NCBI GenBank assembly: GCA_025966225.1
Contig: JAOPVI010000385.1
Location: 1-32,131 of the forward strand
DNA length: 32,131 bases
From: Mycobacterium sp.
Lineage (GTDB): Bacteria > Actinomycetota > Actinomycetes > Mycobacteriales > Mycobacteriaceae
Direction of reading: 5' to 3'
Every line of letters begins with the position of its first letter. Within the stretch, counting starts at the first letter, position 1. The translations under genes and the position numbers were made by a program. A model generated the notes under the pieces. The model was not told where the DNA came from, ran no database searches, and worked only from the letters and a program-made list of their open reading frames with translations. Positions 25,556 through 32,131 of this stretch are shown piece after piece.

Positions 25556-28500
25556 CCGAGTAGCGCCCGGGCGCGGGCGAGTTCGGGCCAGCCGCCATCC
25601 GACGGGAGGCGGTCTGCCGCATCGACGAGCGCTTGCCGTGCGGCCGTCCCGCGAAGCTCGAAATCGTCTATCGCAGAGCGTAACTCGAAGATATGAGCCC
25701 GCTGTCGGCGCGCGGTTTGGATCGCCGATGCTAGGTCGGCCACTCGGGCTTCGGTGTCCTCGGAGGTGTGGGCGCGAAGTCGCAGTAGCTCGGCCTGATA
25801 GAACAGCGCACCAGTCTCCTCGGCCAGCTGCAGCGCGATCGCCACCCGTTCGCGGGCCTCGTCGAGTTGTCCGGCTGCGATGAGCAGCCGCGCCAGCACG
25901 CCGTCGTAGAAGTTGACGAACAGCTTGGCCTCGAGCGCTCGCCAGGCGTCGACCAACATGGTCATCGTGGCGATATGGGCCTGCAACTCGGCCGGTTCGA
26001 CGTGCTCGCGTGCGATCGAGGCCAGCGCGGCCGCGGCGGCCTGCTCGGTGGCAGCGATGAAGGCGAACGAGTCGAACTGGTGGTCCGCAGCCAGCGCGGC
26101 CAGTTCGGCGATGGTCGTCGAGGCGGCGTCGAGTTGACCGGCCTCTAGCCGCATCCATACCTCGTAGCACTGGGAGTACGCGTGGCTGAACGGGCCTTGG
26201 GGGAAGTTCAGTTCCGCGGCCCGTCGGCGCGCCTCGGCGAACTCTGCCTCTGCTCCGTGGAAGTCACCTTGGGCGACTCGCGCGAGCGCCAGATGGGTGT
26301 GAGTCGACGCGATCGGTTCATTGGGTACGAACCACAGGGCATCCAGGACGTCGAGGTCGACGTCCGACAGCACGTCGGCGGAATCCTCGAGGAAGGCCCG
26401 CGCGGAAGCGAACTCACCCTGGTACCAGGCCACCATGCCGAATCCCGCCTGAGTATATGGCTGAAACCACTGCCCGACTTCGTTGAGGATTCCGCCCACC
26501 GAATGCGACATCTCCACCGCACGGTGGATGTCGCCGCGCGGAAGGTAGTACGCCCACAGGGCCGTCAGCGAGGCGAACAAATCGGCGGGCGGGAGGTCGG
26601 CTCCGCCAAGTTCCACGCATCGTTCGAAGTCGGCGGCCGCCTGCGAACTTGCCGTGCCCTCGGCCGCCGAGGCGAGGAAGCCGCGCCGCAGCCGCAGCTT
26701 GACCTCGGTACGGCTCCGAGCCGGGCCAGGAGGCTGACGCTCGACTTGTGCCAGCGCGTTGGTCAGATTTCGGCGGGACTCGTCTAGGGCGCCACGGCGC
26801 CGCGCGTCGGCCGCTGCCAATTGGTACGCCATCGCTGCCCCGTCGACCCGATCGGCCAGATCGTAGTGAAAGGCCACGAGTCGCCAGTCCGATGCGTCGT
26901 CGCCCGAACTGCCCACCAGTGCGTCGGCCACTTCGGCGTGCAGCGCGCGGCGCACGCTCGGCGGCGGCAGTTCATAGGCGACTTCCCGTAACAGCTCGTG
27001 CCGAAAGCGCCAGTGGTCCCGCCCCGACGGCTCGAAGACCAGCGCACTCTCGAGCTTGCGGATGGCGTCGTCGAATTCGTGGTCGGGCAGTTTGACGATC
27101 GAGGACAACAACTTCCGGTCGAACTCTCGGCCGATGGTGGCGGCCGCCTGCACGACGGGAATCGCATTGTCGCTGGCCCGTAGTCTGGCGAACAGCGCCT
27201 CGTACAGGGTGTCGGGCACACTCTGCCAGCGCGCCGCATCGCTGGGCTGTTCCCGGATCTTGGTGACGATCTCCTCGATGTAGAGCGGCACTCCGTCGCA
27301 ACGCCGAGCTATGTCCGCACGTTGTGTCGCCGACAACTTCGGGTCGAGGGCCGCGACGAGATGTCGGGTCTCTTCGGCCGTGAACGGTGCCAGCTCGAAC
27401 CGGCTGATGTTGGGCACGGTGGGGATCGAGTCCGAGTCGCGACTGGTCAGCACCATCAGCAGACGCGCGGAGTTCGCGTTCAGCAATGCGGTGACGACGT
27501 CGATGGTCGACGCATCGAACCACTGCAGGTCTTCGACCAGCATTATGCCGGCACCGTCGCCGAAACAACTGAGCAGATAGTTCGCGATGGCCTCGACGAT
27601 CTGCTCGTACAGCTTCTGGCCCTGCGCGGGCACCGGGGTATAGCCGTGCTCAGCGGCGAGCCCGAGCACCGGCGCCAGAAGGGGTATCGCCGTGTCGGGG
27701 TCGAGGCCACGAGCTTCTACCTCTGCTCGGAGCAACCGAACGCGCTCTACCTTCTCGGTGACCCGGTCTATTCCGCACCGACTCTCCAGCAGACTCCGAA
27801 TCGGATGCAAACCCGCCTCGGTGTGGAACACCGATCCGATCAGGGCCAAGACCGGTAGGCCGGACTCGACGGCGAAGTCCGCTGCTGCGGTGGCGAGTCG
27901 GCTCTTGCCCATCCCGGGCTCACCGAAGAAGGCGACGCCCTGCGTTTCCAGGGTGCCCCCCACGGCTCGGGTCCAGTTGTCCCTCAAGCACTGCAATTCC
28001 TCGTTGCGGCCGACGAGTGGTCCGCGCTGAGCCCTGGCCGGTGTGCTGCGTTCGCCGATCACCAGGTAGTGCTCGATGGGGCCTTCGATCCCCTTGACCG
28101 TTTGGGCGGGTTGAGCCTCCAGTTCGAAGTGGCCGCGCACCAGCCGTTCGATCGCACCCGAGACGACCACCGTTCCAGGTGGCGCAAGACCGGACACGCG
28201 GGCCGCGAGATTGGCACCAAGCCCATAGACGTCGTTTTCGGTGGTGTCGAGATAGACGAGTCCGCGATGCACACCGACACGTACGGAGATTTCGAAGCCG
28301 AAGCGCTCACGGGCCTGTTCGCTCAGCTTGGCGACTTCGCGGGTGATGTCGAGGCCGGCCCGCACCGCCCGGTGGACGTCGTTGGCATGGGCGCGTGGGT
28401 GTCCGAACACGGCCAGTAGGCCGTCGCCCTTCGTCGAGAAGATGTGCCCCTCGTAACGATCCGCGATCTCCGTCACCTGATGCCGGTACCGCCCGATCAC

Positions 28501-28746
28501 GGTGAAGTACGTCTCGGGTTCGATGCGTGTGGATAGAGCTGTCGAGTCCACCACATCGGCGAACATGATTGTCAGCCTTCGGAGTTCGTTGCGTCCGGCC
28601 CGCGCGGCCAGCACGTCTTCGGCTTCCGGGTTGTCGCGGTCGACGGCCAGGACTTTCGCGGCGAGCTTCTTCGCCGTCGCCGCATCGCCGCGATTGAGGG
28701 CATGAACTGCCCGATCGAGCAACTCCTCTATTGTCGGCTCAACCAC
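25552..28746 (-). CDS. Class III adenylate/guanylate cyclase fused to AAA ATPase and TPR-like region
   Basis: The 1064-aa cytoplasmic protein has a short helical N-terminus (1-50), a cyclase domain at about 53-230, an AAA/STAND ATPase at about 240-560 and a long TPR-like helical region to the end, without a LuxR DNA-binding domain. Cyclase metal ligands are D64 (FADVVDST) and D108 (KGDG); N179 and R183 in GANLAARV are in place. The Lys that usually selects adenine two to three residues before GD is shifted: the position aligns with S104, while K106 directly precedes GD. Walker A is GEPGMGKS (275-282) and Walker B is MLVEDLQWF (402-410). The GTG start lies 9 bases after the upstream gene. It is probably a signal-integrating protein for its operon; catalysis is uncertain. 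Confidence 0.9.
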   Translation of the reverse strand: MVEPTIEELLDRAVHALNRGDAATAKKLAAKVLAVDRDNPEAEDVLAARAGRNELRRLTIMFADVVDSTALSTRIEPETYFTVIGRYRHQVTEIADRYEGHIFSTKGDGLLAVFGHPRAHANDVHRAVRAGLDITREVAKLSEQARERFGFEISVRVGVHRGLVYLDTTENDVYGLGANLAARVSGLAPPGTVVVSGAIERLVRGHFELEAQPAQTVKGIEGPIEHYLVIGERSTPARAQRGPLVGRNEELQCLRDNWTRAVGGTLETQGVAFFGEPGMGKSRLATAAADFAVESGLPVLALIGSVFHTEAGLHPIRSLLESRCGIDRVTEKVERVRLLRAEVEARGLDPDTAIPLLAPVLGLAAEHGYTPVPAQGQKLYEQIVEAIANYLLSCFGDGAGIMLVEDLQWFDASTIDVVTALLNANSARLLMVLTSRDSDSIPTVPNISRFELAPFTAEETRHLVAALDPKLSATQRADIARRCDGVPLYIEEIVTKIREQPSDAARWQSVPDTLYEALFARLRASDNAIPVVQAAATIGREFDRKLLSSIVKLPDHEFDDAIRKLESALVFEPSGRDHWRFRHELLREVAYELPPPSVRRALHAEVADALVGSSGDDASDWRLVAFHYDLADRVDGAAMAYQLAAADARRRGALDESRRNLTNALAQVERQPPGPARSRTEVKLRLRRGFLASAAEGTASSQAAADFERCVELGGADLPPADLFASLTALWAYYLPRGDIHRAVEMSHSVGGILNEVGQWFQPYTQAGFGMVAWYQGEFASARAFLEDSADVLSDVDLDVLDALWFVPNEPIASTHTHLALARVAQGDFHGAEAEFAEARRRAAELNFPQGPFSHAYSQCYEVWMRLEAGQLDAASTTIAELAALAADHQFDSFAFIAATEQAAAAALASIAREHVEPAELQAHIATMTMLVDAWRALEAKLFVNFYDGVLARLLIAAGQLDEARERVAIALQLAEETGALFYQAELLRLRAHTSEDTEARVADLASAIQTARRQRAHIFELRSAIDDFELRGTAARQALVDAADRLPSDGGWPELARARALLG

Positions 28747-28755
28747 GCGGCCTGC

Positions 28756-29274
28756 TCACAGGTCGACGATCACCTGCACGACGTCGGCGCCGGATGCACC
28801 TGTGACCTCGGGCACGAGCCGAACCGCCCCGCGGTAGGTACCGCTTCGAAGATCGGGCCACGCCACCGCGATACGGAACTGTGTCTCAAGCGGCTTCAGC
28901 ACCGACGGCGCACAAGACAAGAACTGGTCAGGGATGACGAACGCCGTCCCTTCGTGCCGAAACGAACCCGGTACCACCGAAAGTCTCCGTGAGACTCGGG
29001 TGTCGGGGTTCACGTCTATGTAGTCGGACAGGTCCGCCTCGCCGTCACCCCCCGGAGGGCAAGGAAAGCACGGCACGACCATGTCCGGTGCCAGTGCGAG
29101 GCCGCCGGCCAACCCGAAGTCGAACAGTTGAAGCATCGACTTGGCCCAGGTGGCGAAGTCAAAGGTGCCGTTGTCGATCTGGTCATTCGTCGAGAGTGCG
29201 ACGGTGCCCGCCTGGTCCACCAACTGACGCGAAAAGCTGGTGAAGCGGTCGAGTCGAGGATCGGGCGTGGTCAT
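28756..29274 (-). CDS. Uncharacterised protein with a C-terminal beta domain shared with the 30814-31728 gene
   Basis: The 172-aa product has no recognised family. The first 60 residues are helical (SFSRQLVDQAGTVALST, TWAKSMLQLFDFGLAGGLAL). A Cys/Pro-rich turn (PCFPCPPGGDGE) follows, and then a beta-rich domain with FRIAVAWPDLRSGTYRGAVRLVP and VVQVIVDL at the end. The last part aligns with the C-terminus of the gene at 30814 (FRIRV, LRSGIYLGAVWAVP, VVPIIIGL). ATG 29274 overlaps the upstream gene by 4 nt, and the cyclase gene follows 9 bases later. No signal peptide is seen. Confidence 0.75.
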   Translation of the reverse strand: MTTPDPRLDRFTSFSRQLVDQAGTVALSTNDQIDNGTFDFATWAKSMLQLFDFGLAGGLALAPDMVVPCFPCPPGGDGEADLSDYIDVNPDTRVSRRLSVVPGSFRHEGTAFVIPDQFLSCAPSVLKPLETQFRIAVAWPDLRSGTYRGAVRLVPEVTGASGADVVQVIVDL

Positions 29275-30713
29275 TTGTCACCCCGTTGGACATCCCGCAG
29301 TCGTTCCAGGTAGCGCCATGGATCCGTCGCGAGTCGTGCGGCGAATTCGGTGCTGAGCGTGATCATTTCGGGGATCGGCATTGCGCCCGTCGCCAACTTG
29401 CCTGCTACGGCGTTGCTCTTCGTGGAGAACTCATCGATGCATTCGGTCATCATGTCCACGGCGACGATGATGGCGCGGCGGCTCGCGCGGTTCGGGTCGG
29501 ATGGCACCGAGGTGCCTTCCCCGGGTGCACTTTGAGTGGACGACGCCGATGTCGGTTCGGACGGCGACCAGTCGGTCCACCCCGAAACGTTCTTTGCGTC
29601 CGCCCGCTTTTGGATGCCGTCAAGCAGCATGTCCATGCCTTGGTTGCCATAGCCCGACACGCAGGCCAGGATCGCGATGGCGACCTCCGAGAGGTATCGG
29701 AAACACACGACCTTCTTCGTCACGACCCGGACGCCCGGTGCGCCCGCGTTGAGGTTGGTCGAGTACATCTTGATGAAACCCTCGTCCACCAGTACGAGAC
29801 CGTTCCCAAGTGCGGCGCTACCCGGGGTGTCGTCGAGTTCGTAATTCACCCACGCGACCAACGGTTCTACCGGTCCCGATTCCTTCTTGCTGGGGCCCAA
29901 CCAGTACTTGAGTGGTGTCTTCATGACCGGCGTGCCGGCAACCTTGCAGGTGGTGCTGGTTACCTCGAGTACCCGCCTCCAGCCGTCGGTGCGGTCCGGA
30001 GTGTGCTGAGCCCGCATGTCGCAAAAGAATGACAGGCAATGGTGCCAATTCAGCGGATCGACAACGGATTTCAGGTCGTCGAGGGAGGGGTTCCCCGGCG
30101 TGGTGTCGAGGGTGAACTCGGTGGTGAGCACGACGCACGTGTGGCCGTGCGCCTGTTTGATCCTGGTGCGGCACAGCGGTACCCGCGCAACCAACGGATC
30201 GATCCAGCCCTGGCCCACGGCGTAGTTCATGACCGAGGTCCAGTCGTCGCGCTGGCCAAAGCGATCCTGCAGCAGGTTGAAGAGGGCGGCTGCGATCTCG
30301 TCCTCGTTGATGCTGGTTTGGGGGACCGCCAACTTGAGTCCCTGCGTGAGCGCTTCATCGAAGATTTGACCCGTGTCCGGCAGCCGGCTCAGCACTCCGA
30401 TGACGAACGTCAGACGGGACAGCTCGGACTTCGTCAAAGGGGTTGGCGGGGTACCCCCTTCCTCGTCCTCGCGGTGTTGTTGCTCTTCGATGATGGCGTT
30501 GATCGACGCGCTCACGTTCTCGAACGGGGGCAGGTCGCCGGATGGAATGTCGAGGAAGCTTCTGATCTCCCTGAACCAGCCTGCATTGGTGCCGGTAGTG
30601 CCGGGAAGATACCGCTCGACCATCGCGGCAGTCTCCGAATCGTCACCCGCCGCGAGAACGGCCTCATCCAGCGCGCCGTAGAGCGCCAACAACGAGTGCA
30701 CAGTAGTGCTCAT
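29271..30713 (-). CDS. Uncharacterised 480-aa protein with a START/SRPBCC-like middle region
   Basis: I do not recognise this as a named family. Residues 1-160 are helical with an acidic linker (EEQQHREDEEGG). Residues about 165-345 read like a START/SRPBCC fold (DPLNWHHCLSFFCDMR, RVLEVTST, TPLKYWLG, VAWVNYELDD, LVLVDEGFIKMYSTN), which would bind a hydrophobic ligand. A Ser/Pro/Thr-rich linker (about 375-405) leads to a C-terminal amphipathic helical region resembling phasin helices. ATG 30713 has GGGGGAGG upstream. It is translationally coupled to the next gene by ATGA. No signal peptide or membrane segment is apparent. Confidence 0.75.
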   Translation of the reverse strand: MSTTVHSLLALYGALDEAVLAAGDDSETAAMVERYLPGTTGTNAGWFREIRSFLDIPSGDLPPFENVSASINAIIEEQQHREDEEGGTPPTPLTKSELSRLTFVIGVLSRLPDTGQIFDEALTQGLKLAVPQTSINEDEIAAALFNLLQDRFGQRDDWTSVMNYAVGQGWIDPLVARVPLCRTRIKQAHGHTCVVLTTEFTLDTTPGNPSLDDLKSVVDPLNWHHCLSFFCDMRAQHTPDRTDGWRRVLEVTSTTCKVAGTPVMKTPLKYWLGPSKKESGPVEPLVAWVNYELDDTPGSAALGNGLVLVDEGFIKMYSTNLNAGAPGVRVVTKKVVCFRYLSEVAIAILACVSGYGNQGMDMLLDGIQKRADAKNVSGWTDWSPSEPTSASSTQSAPGEGTSVPSDPNRASRRAIIVAVDMMTECIDEFSTKSNAVAGKLATGAMPIPEMITLSTEFAARLATDPWRYLERLRDVQRGDK

Positions 30714-30805
30714 TTACGCCTCCCCCGAGCCTGACCCGCTGCTCAGTAGCATACCGTCCCAGACGCCGCGTGGTCGGGCGTATTTTGCGGAAACGTAAAG
30801 CGTCC

Positions 30806-30817
30806 GTAGTGCACTAC
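30806..30817. promoter_or_regulatory. 12-bp perfect palindrome at a gene end
   Basis: GTAGTGCACTAC is fully self-complementary and includes the stop codon of the 30814 gene. It lies in the only sizeable gap (30714-30813) of the six-gene cluster, where TATGCT on the minus strand could be a -10 box. It may be an operator for an internal promoter; this is weakly supported. Confidence 0.3.
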
Positions 30818-31728
30818 AGACCGATGATGATTGGCACGACTTCCTCGCTGATGGGTTCGGCTGCCGCCGGCGCACCCGCCGGGTCGACAGGGACCGCCCA
30901 TACCGCGCCCAGATAGATCCCCGAGCGCAATCCGGCTGCCTTGACCCGGATTCGGAACGAATCGGTGCCTGGAGGCAGGACTCCATCGGCGGGGTCGAAT
31001 GTCACCCGGTCCTCGGTGATCACGTCATCGCCGCCCGCGAGCACCAGTGGCGCCACTACAGACACCGCGTGGGATCGGTCGGGATTCGCGTGCTCCACCG
31101 TGAACGGGTCCGACGTGATCGGCTCGGTTTCGTAGCGACCCGGACCCACCAGTGCGGTGCCGGCCAGTTCGATCCCGTTGATCAGTGCGATGTCCCCAAG
31201 CTTCGTCACGGTTCTGGCCCAGTCATCCGGTCCGTAGCCCTCGGTATCGAGCTGCGTGGCCGCCTCGTCGACCGCCGCTCTGGCCTGATCCGCCATGCGC
31301 CGCAGGACGCTCGTCATCTGGTCGGTGACGACCTCCGCAACCTGGGGAACCCGCTGGTCGACGAACCGCTCGACCACGTCGAGATTGCGGTGGAACACGA
31401 GGTTGGCCAGCTCGCTCATCACTCGGATGCGCGCTCCCACCCCGTCGCCAACGATGGGCGCCCGATCCGACATACCGCTGGACGTAGCCGTCGATGCCTC
31501 GGTAGTGGCCTCCGCGTTCGATCCCAGCTGCTCCAGCGCGAAGCCGGCGAGGTCCATCCAACTCTTGATCGCGATGCCCGCGAACCTGCTCGCCGTTTCG
31601 ACCATCGCGCTCGCGGTGTAGGTGTCGCGGTCGATCTCATCCGCCGCCGACACCGTCGCCGTCTTGGCTTCTTCGATTGCCCGGCGGGCAGCATCGGCCA
31701 GCCGGTCGATCGGTTCGCGTTCAGCCAT
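30814..31728 (-). CDS. Uncharacterised protein: phasin-like helices plus C-terminal beta domain
   Basis: The 304-aa product has an N-terminal half (about 1-170) made of long amphipathic helices (IDRLADAARRAIEEAKTATV, AIKSWMDLAGFALEQLG, VVERFVDQRVPQVAEVV, VLRRMADQARAAVDEAAT) like granule- or lipid-surface phasins. Its C-terminal part contains SFRIRV, LRSGIYLGAVWAVP and VVPIIIGL, homologous by eye to the 28756 gene product. ATG 31728 is chosen over upstream in-frame starts because it overlaps the preceding stop by 8 nt (ATGGCTGA) and gives a sensible N-terminus. No signal peptide or transmembrane helix is seen. Function unknown. Confidence 0.72.
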   Translation of the reverse strand: MAEREPIDRLADAARRAIEEAKTATVSAADEIDRDTYTASAMVETASRFAGIAIKSWMDLAGFALEQLGSNAEATTEASTATSSGMSDRAPIVGDGVGARIRVMSELANLVFHRNLDVVERFVDQRVPQVAEVVTDQMTSVLRRMADQARAAVDEAATQLDTEGYGPDDWARTVTKLGDIALINGIELAGTALVGPGRYETEPITSDPFTVEHANPDRSHAVSVVAPLVLAGGDDVITEDRVTFDPADGVLPPGTDSFRIRVKAAGLRSGIYLGAVWAVPVDPAGAPAAAEPISEEVVPIIIGL

Positions 31729-32131
31729 CGCCGGGCTCACCCGCTGGCTTCGGATCGTCTTTCGGTCGTGGCGTCGGCTTCGGGCGGAAGTTACCCGCGA
31801 TCGAGTCAAAGGATCCGACGGCCAGCTCCGTCAACTCCCTGCCGAATGCTTCGCCGAACCGTTGGATGTCCGTTCTGGTCAATCCGTTCTGCCATCGTCT
31901 GATGAAGTTCTTCCCGAGCCACGTCATGGCGTCGAGGTAGCGGTTCGCCTGTTCGGCCGCGTCTTCCGCCAGGTCCTGACGGAATCCCGTAGGTAGCTCC
32001 GGGAGCCGTGCGGGTGGTTTCGTAACCGGTGGGCTGGCTGATGGCTGAATGACCAGCGCATTCGGCGCGGAGGAGGGCTTGAAGGTAATAGTGCCCGGCG
32101 GGCCGTCGGCTGCATTGACGAACATGTCGAT
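31721..32131 (-). CDS. Uncharacterised phasin-like helical protein, 5' end outside the window
   Basis: At least 136 codons are open to the window edge. The first ATG seen (32125) is preceded by in-frame sense codons, so the true start may lie beyond. A Pro/Ser-rich stretch (PSSAPNALVIQPSASPP) precedes amphipathic helices (DLAEDAAEQANRYLDAMTWLGKNFIRRW, DIQRFGEAFGRELTELAVGSF). The tail is rich in Pro, Lys and Asp. The helix pattern resembles phasins and the helical half of the next gene. It is the upstream-most visible member of the minus-strand cluster and overlaps the following gene by 8 nt. Confidence 0.65.
   Translation of the reverse strand: MDMFVNAADGPPGTITFKPSSAPNALVIQPSASPPVTKPPARLPELPTGFRQDLAEDAAEQANRYLDAMTWLGKNFIRRWQNGLTRTDIQRFGEAFGRELTELAVGSFDSIAGNFRPKPTPRPKDDPKPAGEPGDG

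Noticed and set aside
25556..26170. N-terminal extension of the FAD protein by 205 codons
   Set aside because: It overlaps the cyclase coding region in another frame and is Arg-rich without motifs; GTG 25555 starts directly before the FAD-binding strand.

Overview
The window is high-GC actinobacterial DNA and looks like a Mycobacterium/Mycolicibacterium chromosome. The markers are an mmsA-fadE9-mmsB valine-degradation operon, an infA-rpmJ-rpsM-rpsK-rpsD-rpoA-rplQ-truA block lying divergently from an F420-type oxidoreductase and rmlB-rmlC, and tandem cutinases after truA. From memory this order matches M. tuberculosis Rv3451-Rv3465 and Rv0751c-Rv0753c. I see no insertion sequence, prophage, CRISPR array, tRNA or rRNA, and no gene-free stretch longer than 300 bases.

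Layout. 1-382 is the 3' end of a PHB-depolymerase/feruloyl-esterase-like hydrolase. 486-4054 (minus) is mmsA-fadE9-mmsB, preceded by a 20-bp perfect palindrome over its likely -10 box. 4278-7446 (plus) is an envelope redox module: an ECF sigma factor translationally coupled to a membrane-anchored Rieske protein, then a Met-rich cupredoxin lipoprotein, a Tat-secreted metallophosphoesterase and a small membrane protein. All junctions within each group are 4-nt overlaps. The same TGTAACC-N16-GRTG element lies before the sigma gene and before the cupredoxin gene, which suggests one autoregulated regulon.

7443-14065 (minus) carries a receiver/thioredoxin-reductase fusion that has lost both CxxC sites, a histidine kinase with a degenerate cyclic-nucleotide-type domain, two tandem LLM-family oxidoreductases, rmlB and rmlC. 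14153-19655 (plus) holds an SRPBCC protein and then the ribosomal protein/RNA polymerase alpha operon with several hairpins, one of them inside the first codons of truA. 19692-21776 (minus) is three secreted cutinases, the one nearest truA with both oxyanion-hole side chains changed. 21800-23548 is an EamA transporter divergent from a CGNR zinc-finger regulator.

23474-32131 (minus) is a tightly packed six-gene cluster that I cannot match to a described pathway: two proteins with phasin-like helices, two proteins sharing a C-terminal beta domain (one of them also helical), a large protein with a START/SRPBCC-like centre, an adenylate-cyclase/AAA-ATPase/TPR protein and a phytoene-desaturase-like FAD protein. 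This cluster and the sigma/Rieske module are the two best candidates for undescribed systems. All function statements come from reading motifs; no database search was possible.
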